The notes: generated by a model not told the origin, from the letters alone. Counted from the stretch's first letter, positions 7,525-16,019 are shown. The stretch is DNA of 64,000 nucleotides from Blautia sp. OF03-15BH (GCF_003463065.1 NZ_QSCM01000002.1:124001-188000); one strand, 5' to 3'. A program made the numbers and translations.

Positions 7525-9447
7525 ATGCATAAGGTCACTTTTAAGTTTGAAAACAGCGAAGATGTAACAGTCTTCGCTGCTTTCGGTGAAAGCCTTCTTG
7601 AGGTAGCGAGAAAAACAAACGTAGCTATCGATGCCCCCTGCGGCGGAAACGGAGCCTGCGGAAAATGTAAGGTAAAGCTTATGGGAGGCACCCTCGACTC
7701 AAAGAAAACCAGCCATATTTCCGATGAAGAGTATGCGGCAGGCTGGCGTCTGGCCTGCATCAGTAAGATCATAGATGATGTGGAAGTTCTGGTGCCGGAT
7801 ATTGCCAGTGCATATAAGAGCCGGATGAAAATGGCAGACTTAAGCTCAGCGGAAGAGGTTAAGATCTTTGAGGAATTGAAAGAACAGATTGCGGAAGTAG
7901 GTATTGAACTTAAAAATAACCTGGAAGTTATCGATGTAACGATGAGTGCACCGACACTGGATGATACCATGCCGGACAATGAGCGCTTTTCATGGGCCGT
8001 GGAAGAGGTTACCGGTATGGATAAGATCCGGGTGCCTTATTCTGTCATCAAGAAAATGGCACATGTTTTCCGTGCCAGTGATTTTCATGTGAAAGCAGTC
8101 ATCCGCAAGACAGGCAAAGATGTGTTTGTCTATGATGTACTGCCGGCATCAGAAGAACCCGTAGTGGCTGGTATTGCCATTGATATTGGTACTACCAGCG
8201 TTTCCGCCATTATCATTGATATGCTGAATGGAGCAGTTCTTGCAAAAGGTAGTGCCGGAAACGGTCAGATCCGTTATGGTGCGGATGTGATCAATCGTAT
8301 CATCGAGTCTGGAAAGCCTGGTGGAAGAGAGAAGCTTCAGGATGCGATCATCAAAGAAACTTTAAATCCGCTGATTCTGAATATGTGTGCCAGCGCAAAG
8401 ATCAAACCCGCGCAGGTTTACCGGCTTGCCATCGGTGCCAACACTACCATGAACCATCTTCTGATGGGAGTGGATGCGGATCCGGTTCGTATGGAGCCCT
8501 ATATCCCCACATTTTTCAAAACGAATTCACTGTTTGCCTCTGATATCGGTCTGAAGGTAAATCCGGATGCCCATATCATTCTGGCTCCGAATATCGGAAG
8601 TTATGTGGGCGGTGATATCACTGCCGGTGCCTTTGTCAGCATGATCTGGAATAAACCGGAATTTTCCATTTTTATCGACCTTGGAACCAATGGTGAGATC
8701 GTTTTCGGAAATTCTGATTTCATGATGAGCTGTGCCTGCTCTGCAGGTCCTGCTTTTGAGGGCGGAGATATCAGCTGTGGTATGCGTGCCACAGACGGAG
8801 CTATTGAAGCCATCAAACTGGATAAAGAGACACTGGAGCCGACGTATTCGGTGATCGGTGATCCGGGAACCAAACCGGTAGGTCTTTGCGGATCCGGTAT
8901 CATTGATATGATCGCTGAACTGTTCCGCTGCGGCGTTATCAACCCGAAAGGACAGATCATCCGGGAGGGCAGACGGATCCGCAGAGATGAGTTCGGAATG
9001 GGAAGTTATATCATTGCCTTTGAAGAAGAGGCCGGTTCTGTGAAGGATGTGGAATTGACAGAGGCAGATATTGACAGCTTTATCCGTGCAAAAGGCGCTA
9101 TTTTCTCAGCCATTCGTACGATGCTTTCCTATTGTGATTTTGATATCAGCATGATCGAGAATGTCTATGTGGCGGGTGGTATCGGAAGCGGCATCAATAT
9201 GGGCAATGCCATTGAGATCGGTATGTTCCCGGATATCCCTGTGGAGATGTACCATTATCTTGGAAATACTTCACTGGCCGGTGCATACGCAATGCTGTAT
9301 TCAACGGAGGCAGAAAGAAAGGTATATGAAATTGCCCAGAACATGACCTATATTGAGCTCAGCAATGTGCCCACCTATATGGATGAGTTTGTGGCAGCCT
9401 GTTTTGTGCCTCATACGGATAAAAGCCTTTTCCCGAGTATTCAGTAA
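7525..9447 (+). CDS. acsV: Corrinoid-protein reductive activator (RACo/AcsV type)
   Basis: A 640-residue protein of the DUF4445/ASKHA activator family. The N-terminal ferredoxin domain has [2Fe-2S] ligands C39, C45, C48 and C78. The ATP-binding ASKHA core begins near residue 213 (AIDIGTTSVSAIIID) and contains FIDLGTNGEIV and VYVAGGIGSGINMG. The family uses ATP to bring inactive Co(II) of the corrinoid protein back to Co(I). It starts 3 bases after acsE without its own separate ribosome site, and its neighbours supply both the substrate (AcsCD) and methyl donor enzyme (AcsE). No residue loss is seen. Confidence 0.93.
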   Translation: MHKVTFKFENSEDVTVFAAFGESLLEVARKTNVAIDAPCGGNGACGKCKVKLMGGTLDSKKTSHISDEEYAAGWRLACISKIIDDVEVLVPDIASAYKSRMKMADLSSAEEVKIFEELKEQIAEVGIELKNNLEVIDVTMSAPTLDDTMPDNERFSWAVEEVTGMDKIRVPYSVIKKMAHVFRASDFHVKAVIRKTGKDVFVYDVLPASEEPVVAGIAIDIGTTSVSAIIIDMLNGAVLAKGSAGNGQIRYGADVINRIIESGKPGGREKLQDAIIKETLNPLILNMCASAKIKPAQVYRLAIGANTTMNHLLMGVDADPVRMEPYIPTFFKTNSLFASDIGLKVNPDAHIILAPNIGSYVGGDITAGAFVSMIWNKPEFSIFIDLGTNGEIVFGNSDFMMSCACSAGPAFEGGDISCGMRATDGAIEAIKLDKETLEPTYSVIGDPGTKPVGLCGSGIIDMIAELFRCGVINPKGQIIREGRRIRRDEFGMGSYIIAFEEEAGSVKDVELTEADIDSFIRAKGAIFSAIRTMLSYCDFDISMIENVYVAGGIGSGINMGNAIEIGMFPDIPVEMYHYLGNTSLAGAYAMLYSTEAERKVYEIAQNMTYIELSNVPTYMDEFVAACFVPHTDKSLFPSIQ

Positions 9448-9477
9448 GACAGTGAGATAAAGCAGATGAGGTAATAC

Positions 9478-10116
9478 ATGAATATTCCTTACGAAAAAGA
9501 TAACAAAGAACGGATTCCCTTTACCCATTATCTGGAGGAGTTTCAGGCGTTGGATCCGGAAACGGCATCTCTGCGTTCTGGAATTCCTTACGATAAAGAT
9601 AAAAAAGTATTCACCCTTCGTATGCTGGGAAAGGAATTTCTCATTTCCTGGCCGGAATTTGAAGTCCGCCGGGCTGATGAGACAGATACTCAGTATGCGG
9701 CGATTCTGGAGGGAGTGCCGGCGAAGATCATGGCGATCCGCATGATCGCCAACGGCATAGCTGCCGCACCGACGGGTAAGTATCTTACCTATCGTGAGGT
9801 GCCCTGGGGAACCGTTTATCTTCAGCAGTTTACCGGACGATGCATCAGCAGACTGGCTTTTTCCTATGGCAATCGTCTGGCAGACTTTTGTGCAGTTATG
9901 GAACGGATGGGAGCAAAAAAACTGACCATGGGAGATGCTTCCTATGAGTTTGAGTTTATCAATGGTTATTTTGTCCAGTTTATTCTATGGGCCGGAGACG
10001 ATGAGTTTCCACCATCTGCTCAGATCCTTTTCTCCGATAATTTTCCACTGTCATTTTCTGCGGAGGATATGGCAGTGGTAGGAGATATCACGATCGGAAC
10101 CATGAAAAAGTTGTAA
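9478..10116 (+). CDS. DUF3786 protein of the acs cluster
   Basis: A 212-residue soluble protein that I place in the DUF3786 family from its overall pattern (TLRMLGKEFLISWPEFEV, LTYREVPWG, FEFINGYFVQFILWAGDDEFPPSAQILFSDNF). The family is repeatedly found in acetogen and methanogen CODH/ACS or corrinoid clusters, but its biochemical role is not established. No membrane segment and no Fe-S or metal motif is obvious. It lies 30 bases after the activator gene in the same operon, suggesting a role in corrinoid-protein maturation or activation, which is inference. Its stop codon (10114-10116) is inside the left end of a 148-bp palindromic element. Confidence 0.8.
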   Translation: MNIPYEKDNKERIPFTHYLEEFQALDPETASLRSGIPYDKDKKVFTLRMLGKEFLISWPEFEVRRADETDTQYAAILEGVPAKIMAIRMIANGIAAAPTGKYLTYREVPWGTVYLQQFTGRCISRLAFSYGNRLADFCAVMERMGAKKLTMGDASYEFEFINGYFVQFILWAGDDEFPPSAQILFSDNFPLSFSAEDMAVVGDITIGTMKKL

Positions 10117-10258
10117 CTATTCAGAGCCAAGCAGATTTTCGGTCGAGAGTGTGAGTCATGCTTGCATGAACGAACACTTTTGACTGGAAATCTATTTGGC
10201 GAGTAGCCACATCGAGATGAAGCGAAGCGGAATCGAGATGGGCTCTGAATAGTTACAA
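10111..10258 (+). repeat. 148-bp palindromic element, copy 1
   Basis: The ends are an 18-bp perfect inverted repeat (TTGTAACTATTCAGAGCC at 10111-10128 and its complement at 10241-10258). Inside are a TCATGC-tt-GCATGA hairpin nested in GTGT/ACAC and AGATTT/AAATCT stems, and a small TGGC/GCCA hairpin. A second copy is at 25518-25666. The first triplet pair of the element, TTG TAA, is also the last sense codon and stop codon of the upstream gene. Strand is given by convention. Confidence 0.85.
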
Positions 10259-10288
10259 AATCTATAAATTAAACAGGAGGTATGAATT

Positions 10289-10918
10289 ATGGGATTTTCA
10301 ACTGTACCCTGCAATGAATTTGTAGAAGTACTGGCATCCAAAGCACCCGTTCCCGGCGGCGGCGGAGCTTCCGCTCTGGTCGGAGCCATCGGAACTGCCC
10401 TTGGAAACATGGTAGGCAGCCTTACCGTCGGCAAAAAGAAATATGCGGATGTAGAAGAGGAAATGTATGAGCTGAAAGGAAAGGCAGAAGCTCTTCAGAA
10501 AGAGCTTCTTCATCTCATTGAGAGAGATGCAGAGGTCTTCGAGCCCCTTTCCAAAGCATATGGTATGCCAAGAAACACCGAGGAAGAGAAGGCTGAGAAA
10601 GCTCGTGTCATGGAGATCGTTCTCAAAGATGCCTGCTCTGTACCCATGGAAATCATGGAGAGATGCTGTGAAGCCATTGACCTGATCGAAGTGTTTGCTG
10701 AGAAAGGTTCTACTCTGGCGATCAGCGATGCCGGCGTTGGTGCAACGTTCTGCAAAGCTGCTCTTGAGGGAGCTTCCCTGAATGTGTTCATCAACACCAA
10801 ATCCATGAAAAATCGTGAGTATGCTGATGAACTGAACAAGAAAGCAGATGAGATGCTTTCTGTATACACCAAAAAGGCAGAAGAGATTTATCAGAGTGTG
10901 GCTGCACGCCTGCGCTGA
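10289..10918 (+). CDS. fchA: Methenyl-THF cyclohydrolase / cyclodeaminase family
   Basis: A 209-residue all-helical protein of the formimidoyl-THF cyclodeaminase family. The glycine-rich signature APVPGGGGASALVGAIG is at residues 19-35. In acetogens FchA supplies 5,10-methenyl-THF cyclohydrolase activity in the methyl branch. An AGGAGG ribosome site precedes ATG 10289. It is 30 bases before folD, which lacks the residues for cyclohydrolase activity, so FchA is predicted to do that step alone. A palindromic element separates it from the upstream acs genes. Confidence 0.92.
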   Translation: MGFSTVPCNEFVEVLASKAPVPGGGGASALVGAIGTALGNMVGSLTVGKKKYADVEEEMYELKGKAEALQKELLHLIERDAEVFEPLSKAYGMPRNTEEEKAEKARVMEIVLKDACSVPMEIMERCCEAIDLIEVFAEKGSTLAISDAGVGATFCKAALEGASLNVFINTKSMKNREYADELNKKADEMLSVYTKKAEEIYQSVAARLR

Positions 10919-10947
10919 GAATGAGATAAAAGAGAGGTACAGATAAA

Positions 10948-11799
10948 ATGGCAAAGAGACTTTTAGGTAAAGAAGTAACGGCTGCATTAAATGAAAAGAT
11001 CAAAGCTCAGGTTGCTGAGCTTCAGGGGAAAGGTGTAAACCCCACTCTCTGCATCATCCGTGTAGGTGAGAATGAGAGCGATATTTCTTATGAGAGAGGA
11101 GCAACCAAACGTTGTGAGACTCTGGGCGTTGCCTGTGAGAAAATCCTTCTTCCGGCTGACGTTTCTCAGGAAGAGCTCCTTTCTGTGATCGACAAAGTGA
11201 ACAAAGATCCGCAGATCCATGGCGTTCTTCTGTTCCGTCCGCTTCCGAAACATCTGAATCAGTCTGTGATCGAGAATGCTCTGGATCCGGCAAAAGATGT
11301 AGACTGCATGACCGATGGTTCCATGTCCGGCGTATTCACCGGCAAGAACGTAGGTTTCCCGCCCTGCACACCGCAGGCCTGCATGGAGATTCTGGATTAC
11401 TACGGAATCGACTGCACCGGAAAGAAAGCAGTTGTTGTCGGAAGAAGCCTGGTAGTTGGTAAACCGGCTGCCATGATGCTGATCAAGAAAAACGCAACCG
11501 TTACCGTATGCCATACGAAAACCGTTGATATGCCGTCCGTAGTAAAAGAGGCTGATATCGTGATCGTGGCTGCAGGCCGCGCCGGTGTTGTAGATGCTTC
11601 TTATGTGGCTCCGGGTCAGACGATCATCGATGTAGGAATCAATGTAAATGCAGAAGGCAAACTCTGTGGAGACGTTGCTTTTGATGAAGTTGAGCCGATC
11701 GTTGATGCCATCACTCCGGTTCCGGGCGGTGTTGGAAGCGTTACTACCTCTGTACTGGTAGGCCATGTCGTAGAGGCAGCTGCAAGAACACTTGCATAA
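10948..11799 (+). CDS. folD: Methylene-THF dehydrogenase (FolD family, probably monofunctional)
   Basis: A 283-residue FolD. The substrate motif keeps Y48 but the position of the catalytic Lys (Y+4; K54 in E. coli) is A52, in the sequence SYERGATKRC aligned on the shared Cys at Y+8. The cyclohydrolase Gln of the LVQLPLP motif is replaced: here the motif reads LLFRPLP. The Asp of DVDC and the dinucleotide motif VVGRSLVVGKPAA are intact, as is TPVPGGVG. It is therefore predicted to oxidise or reduce methylene-THF but not to hydrolyse methenyl-THF, a job left to the adjacent FchA. A terminator follows, so this is the last gene of the operon. Confidence 0.92.
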   Translation: MAKRLLGKEVTAALNEKIKAQVAELQGKGVNPTLCIIRVGENESDISYERGATKRCETLGVACEKILLPADVSQEELLSVIDKVNKDPQIHGVLLFRPLPKHLNQSVIENALDPAKDVDCMTDGSMSGVFTGKNVGFPPCTPQACMEILDYYGIDCTGKKAVVVGRSLVVGKPAAMMLIKKNATVTVCHTKTVDMPSVVKEADIVIVAAGRAGVVDASYVAPGQTIIDVGINVNAEGKLCGDVAFDEVEPIVDAITPVPGGVGSVTTSVLVGHVVEAAARTLA

Positions 11800-11810
11800 A
11801 TGATTTTTAG

Positions 11811-11845
11811 AAGGGGTGTGCCTGATGGCGCATCCCTTTTTGACA
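11811..11845 (+). terminator. Terminator of the acs/fol operon
   Basis: A 12-bp stem with two G-U pairs (AAGGGGTGTGCC / GGCGCATCCCTT), TGAT loop and a T5 run directly follows folD. Confidence 0.75.
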
Positions 11846-11857
11846 GTGAGGAGAGTT

Positions 11858-14572
11858 ATGAAGAGAGAAAAAAATATTTTTATCCTTATGGTCCTGCTGT
11901 TCTGCATCCTGTTTTTCCCGGCGGGAAATGTGAAAGCAGATGACACCCTTCTGCCCACAGCCTGGGATAACCGTGGAGTTTATCCAAAGAGATATTCGGA
12001 TCTGGTTAGCCTGGACGACGGCTATATGAGAGTTTTTTACAGGGAAAATGTAGTCTATATTGAATATTATGATAATGATTTTAATATCAAAAGCAAGAAG
12101 AGCATTCCCATGGAACTGGAACTCTGGGGTGGTTTTTATCATGGCTCTGATGGTTATTATCTGGTAGAGGGTCAGAATAACAGAGAAGAAGACGATGCGA
12201 AGGAAGTCATTCGTGTGATCCGCTATGATCGAAACTGGAATAAAACGGGAACTGCGCATATTACCGGTATTGCCGGTGATGAGTTCGGACAGGTACGTTA
12301 TCCCTTTGATGGCTGTGTGGAAATGACGGAACTCAATGGGATTCTCTATATCGCTACCGGACATGAGGGGTATGTAGATGCCTCTTTAGGCCAGGGTCAT
12401 CAGGGACTTCTGGTGATCGCTGTGGATCAGCAAACCATGACGGGTGAGATCATTGATAATGATCTCTGGCATTCTTTTGCGCAGTATGTGAAAGTGAGAG
12501 ATAACCAGCTTTATCTTCTGGAGCAGAGTGAAGGTTCTCGCTGCACGATGCTTTCCAGGTATGATACGGCAGCAAAGCAGTGGAAACGGATCTCGGTGTA
12601 TCAGTACGGAGGAAACCGTACCTCTTCCTGGGCAGTTGCCTGCTATGCAAGTGTAGATGCACTGGAAGTTTCGGATACATCCGTTCTTGGTCTGGGAACC
12701 TCCATTGATCAGACAAAGTATGACACGGCAAGAGAAAATCATCTCCCCATGAATATTTATCTTACCGTGACTCCGTTGGATGATTTCACCGAGGAAGCGA
12801 CAAAAGTAATTTCTCTGACCAATTATACAGAATCCGGAAAAGCCTTTATGGGCGTTAAAATCACAAAGGTGAATGACAATCGCTTTATGGTTTCCTGGGA
12901 AGAATACAACGGTGAGACAGAAGGAAGCGGAACGGAAGAGGATACTCTGGCCGGCAGTACACTCCATTATGTTTTCATTGATGGAAAAGGAAACCGGATC
13001 AGCCAGGAATATACCACAGGAGCCCCGATCAGCGGCTGTCAGCCGATTGTAAAAGGCGAAAAAGTCGTTTATTATGCCTCCAATAAAAATATGGTGGATT
13101 TTTATTCCATTGACAGCAATACCGGAAATACAACTAAGAAAATGTACCATGTGGCAGGAGAAGGGGTCGGCTGGAAACTTCAAAATGGCGTACTGACTGT
13201 TTATGGAAACGGTGCACTCTTCCTGGATCCGGAGGATCGCTACCGCTTTCCGGTTGCTTCTTCGGGTGGCGGATATTCCTATACGCAGCAGGGTCCCTGG
13301 CATGCGATCCAGAATAAAGTAAAAAAAGTGGTCATTTGCTCTGGTGTCACAGAAATTCCGGAAAGAGCATTTCCGTATTTTACCAATCTGGAAGAGATCG
13401 AGATCGAACCAGGGCTTAAAAGCATTGGGAAAGAGGCGTTCTACGGCTGCGATGATCTGGAAAAACTGACCATTCCGGCCAGTGTGACAAAGATCGGCGA
13501 GGATATCACCTGGACAGGATATTTTTGGGTTGGTAATTACAGCCATGTGATGGCAGGAACGATTTACGCACCGTATGATTCCTATGCGATCCAGTACGCG
13601 AAAAAAAATACACTTCGCTATAAGATCGATCTTTCCGGAGCCAAGGTAAGTGGTCTCAATGCAAGCTATACTTACACCGGAAAGGCCATCACACCGGCTG
13701 TAACCGTAAAGCTTGGCAGTCAGACGCTGAAGGCGGGAGAAGACTACAGCCTTTCTTATTCCGATAACAAGAAGGTGGGAACAGCAAAACTGACGATCAG
13801 TGGAAACGAGTCTTATTACGGAAGCATCCGTCTGACTTTTGAGATCAAAGCGGCCGCTTCCGCAAACCAGGGGCAGAAGCCGTCTGAGCAGAAGCCATCG
13901 GCTTCCAATACGGCTTTAAAGCCGGGAACTTTGAAGACGGACAGCAAAACAAAGAATGTCTATAAAGTGAAGACTGCAAGTACGGTAGAACTGAAGCAGT
14001 TGAAAAACAAAAATGCTTCCACGGTTACGATCCCGTCCACGGTGAGGTTCAACGGAAAAACTTATCGTGTGACCTCGATCGCTGCCGGTGCCTTTAAAAA
14101 TAATAAGAAGCTGAAAAAAGTGACCATTTCCGGCTATATAACCACGATCGGAGCAGGAGCTTTCCAGAACTGCACCTCATTAACCACAGTTAAAACGGGA
14201 AGCCGTGTAACGACCATCGGTTCGAAAGCCTTCTACGGCTGCCGGAAACTGACAACGGTTGTTCTTGGCAAAAATGTCAAAACGATCGGAAACCTGTCCT
14301 TTGCAAATTGTGTTTCCCTTCGGAAAATGACGCTTCCGGCAAGAGTAGAAAAGATCGGAAGTAAAGCTTTCTGTAACGATGTAAAAATGGTTTCCTTTAC
14401 GATCCAGACGCAGAAACTGACCTCCAAAAAAATCGGAAGCAAGGCATTCACCAATATGGGAAAAAACAATTACAAAAAGCTGGTGGTGAAAGTGCCGAAG
14501 AACAAAATTAACACCTGCAAAAAGCTGCTTCGTAGCAAAGGACTTTCTACAAAAGTAAAAATTACAAAATAG
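11858..14572 (+). CDS. Secreted BspA-type leucine-rich repeat protein
   Basis: A 904-residue exported protein. The N-terminus is a signal peptide (MKREKN, then a hydrophobic run, cleavage near VKA-DD). Residues ~25-430 are repetitive beta-rich and look propeller-like. Treponema/BspA LRR_5 repeats occur at ~455-545 (FTNLEEIEIEPGLKSIGKEAFYGC) and again at ~700-880 (AGAFKNNKKLKKVTISG, SKAFYGCRKLTTVVLG). Between them is a bacterial Ig-like module with the common YTGKAITP motif and a Ser/Pro/Lys-rich linker. No LPxTG anchor or C-terminal membrane span is present, so it may be released or held by charge. ATG 11858 follows GAGGAG; upstream starts run through the terminator. The role, perhaps host or glycan binding, is unknown. 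Confidence 0.88.
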   Translation: MKREKNIFILMVLLFCILFFPAGNVKADDTLLPTAWDNRGVYPKRYSDLVSLDDGYMRVFYRENVVYIEYYDNDFNIKSKKSIPMELELWGGFYHGSDGYYLVEGQNNREEDDAKEVIRVIRYDRNWNKTGTAHITGIAGDEFGQVRYPFDGCVEMTELNGILYIATGHEGYVDASLGQGHQGLLVIAVDQQTMTGEIIDNDLWHSFAQYVKVRDNQLYLLEQSEGSRCTMLSRYDTAAKQWKRISVYQYGGNRTSSWAVACYASVDALEVSDTSVLGLGTSIDQTKYDTARENHLPMNIYLTVTPLDDFTEEATKVISLTNYTESGKAFMGVKITKVNDNRFMVSWEEYNGETEGSGTEEDTLAGSTLHYVFIDGKGNRISQEYTTGAPISGCQPIVKGEKVVYYASNKNMVDFYSIDSNTGNTTKKMYHVAGEGVGWKLQNGVLTVYGNGALFLDPEDRYRFPVASSGGGYSYTQQGPWHAIQNKVKKVVICSGVTEIPERAFPYFTNLEEIEIEPGLKSIGKEAFYGCDDLEKLTIPASVTKIGEDITWTGYFWVGNYSHVMAGTIYAPYDSYAIQYAKKNTLRYKIDLSGAKVSGLNASYTYTGKAITPAVTVKLGSQTLKAGEDYSLSYSDNKKVGTAKLTISGNESYYGSIRLTFEIKAAASANQGQKPSEQKPSASNTALKPGTLKTDSKTKNVYKVKTASTVELKQLKNKNASTVTIPSTVRFNGKTYRVTSIAAGAFKNNKKLKKVTISGYITTIGAGAFQNCTSLTTVKTGSRVTTIGSKAFYGCRKLTTVVLGKNVKTIGNLSFANCVSLRKMTLPARVEKIGSKAFCNDVKMVSFTIQTQKLTSKKIGSKAFTNMGKNNYKKLVVKVPKNKINTCKKLLRSKGLSTKVKITK

Positions 14573-14598
14573 AATCGATTTTATTAGAATAATAGTGG

Positions 14599-14627
14599 TT
14601 GACAACCTTCCTTTTTAAGCTTATAAT
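14599..14627 (+). promoter_or_regulatory. Consensus sigma-A promoter of the riboswitch transcript
   Basis: TTGACA (14599-14604), 17-base spacer, TATAAT (14622-14627): both hexamers are perfect consensus. Transcription would start near 14634, just ahead of the cobalamin aptamer. Confidence 0.85.
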
Positions 14628-14639
14628 ATTGTTTGTGTA

Positions 14640-14890
14640 ATTTAATATTGCAGTATCAAGTGCAGACAGTACAATTCCGCAGTTACTGTCTGAAGAGGGA
14701 ACCAGGTGAGAATCCTGGACGATCCGGTCACTGTAAACAGGGAATACCGCTCAATGATCCCATTGCATTACCCATATTAAATGTGAGAAGGGGAGTCGGT
14801 GTAACGATCTGTAAGTCAGGAAACCTGCTTGGTATTTGAGATGGGCTTCCGAGTAAAGTCAAACATCCAATCGGACACTATCCGCAGGTG
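14640..14890 (+). promoter_or_regulatory. Cobalamin riboswitch
   Basis: The conserved core is visible: GAGGGAACCAGGTGAGAATCC (B12-box region near 14694-14718), GGTCACTGTAA, and the downstream GTAAGTCAGGAAACCTGC element. Spacing and order match the adenosyl/methyl-cobalamin aptamer class. It lies between a perfect promoter and an intrinsic terminator (15034-15065). No cobalamin transport or synthesis gene follows; the next gene on this strand is a vWA protein about 290 bases later. Ends of the aptamer are approximate. Confidence 0.85.
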
Positions 14891-15033
14891 TCTCAGAGAT
14901 GTCAGCCATGGGTAGGCAGGCAGTTTTTATTTATGATTATGATTGTATGCATCTCGAGCATATTAATATACACGAACAATACCTCCTTCTTAAGGGCAGA
15001 AATTCCGCATCTGCTCTTTCGATGTAAAAGAAG

Positions 15034-15065
15034 CAGCAGCACCGGTTTGGGTGCTGCTGTTTTTC
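15034..15065 (+). terminator. Terminator after the cobalamin riboswitch
   Basis: A perfect 10-bp GC-rich stem (CAGCAGCACC / GGTGCTGCTG), 6-nt loop, then T5. It ends an RNA of roughly 430 nt starting at the promoter at 14599, whether or not it is the riboswitch's switchable expression platform. Confidence 0.85.
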
Positions 15066-15181
15066 TATATACCGATGTCACCTGACAGGCGACCAATTTC
15101 GTTGGTTCTGTAGATAAAATGTGATTAACCATAATTCCAAGAGGAGGAAATCCCACAATGGCTTGAAAAGGAGGAAATCAC

Positions 15182-15835
15182 ATGAATACAGAATTAATGG
15201 AGTTGGTTTTTATTTTGGACAGAAGTGGATCCATGGGCGGTCTGGAAAGAGATATCATCGGTGGTTTTAATGGCATGATTGCAAAGCAGAAGGCATCGGA
15301 AAAGAAAGTGAATGTGACTACGGTTTTATTTGATGACGAAGTAGATATCATTCATGACAGATTTCCGGTGGAGATCATCGAACCACTTACAGAAAAGGAA
15401 TATTTTGTGCGGGGATGCACGGCCTTACTTGATGCAGTAGGAACAGCAATTGAAAAAATGGAAAATGTACAGAAACATCTTCCGGAAAAACACAGAGCAG
15501 GAAAAATCATATTTGTAATCATGACAGATGGACTGGAGAATTCCAGTGAACATTATACGCAGGAGCAGATCCGAAGGAAAATAGAATTGAAAAAAGAATG
15601 TGGCTGGGAGTTTTTGTTTTTGGGTGCCAACATTGATGCAGGAAGAGAAGCAGAAAAGATTGGAATTTCCAGAAACAGATCCGTGACATATGAAAACGAT
15701 TCAAAAGGTATTGCAATAAATTTTAAAGCAGTAGGTAATGCATTGAGTAAAGCAGTTACCTGTGGAACTGCAGAAAACTTTTTTGCAGAGGACTGGAAAC
15801 AAGAAATCGTAGAATATCATAAGAAGAAAAAATAG
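15182..15835 (+). CDS. von Willebrand factor A domain protein
   Basis: A 217-residue protein that is almost entirely one vWA domain. The MIDAS metal site is complete: DRSGSMGG at residues 12-19, the Thr in RGCTALLDA (~81), and MTDGLENSS (~119). There is no signal peptide or membrane span, so it is cytoplasmic. The family mediates metal-dependent protein contacts, and no partner is evident. It stands at the left edge of the AT-rich accessory island, behind an orphan riboswitch. Its start has AGGAGG (15168-15174), immediately preceded by a near-duplicate of the same ribosome site with its own ATG-GCT-TGA mini-frame at 15158-15166. Confidence 0.88.
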   Translation: MNTELMELVFILDRSGSMGGLERDIIGGFNGMIAKQKASEKKVNVTTVLFDDEVDIIHDRFPVEIIEPLTEKEYFVRGCTALLDAVGTAIEKMENVQKHLPEKHRAGKIIFVIMTDGLENSSEHYTQEQIRRKIELKKECGWEFLFLGANIDAGREAEKIGISRNRSVTYENDSKGIAINFKAVGNALSKAVTCGTAENFFAEDWKQEIVEYHKKKK

Positions 15836-15854
15836 AGACCGGATTGGTCTTTTG
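15836..15854 (+). terminator. Short terminator after the vWA gene
   Basis: A 5-bp AGACC/GGTCT hairpin followed by TTTT directly at the stop codon; short, so activity is uncertain. Confidence 0.4.
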
Positions 15855-15898
15855 AAATGAAATATTCGCAAAGGTAAAGCTGTCATTTGTTTCTTCCA

Positions 15899-15927
15899 TT
15901 GAAGTAATTCTTCTGCTATGGTACAAT
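15899..15927 (+). promoter_or_regulatory. Promoter of the XRE-BrxA'-Ptu operon
   Basis: TTGAAG (15899-15904), 17-base spacer, TACAAT (15922-15927), about 93 bases before the XRE gene. Confidence 0.65.
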
Positions 15928-16019
15928 AAAATGGACTGAAAGTGAAAGAACGAAAAGCGAAAAGGAACTTCTGAAATATCAGGAAACCATAAGTTTTGTA
16001 GAATGAAGAGGTAAAGCAG

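Noticed and set aside
11858..14572. LRR protein as a sortase-anchored surface protein
   Set aside because: No LPxTG-like motif, C-terminal hydrophobic span or basic tail is present.
14633..14839. A 68-codon open frame after the consensus promoter
   Set aside because: It runs through the conserved cobalamin aptamer core, so the sequence is explained by RNA structure.
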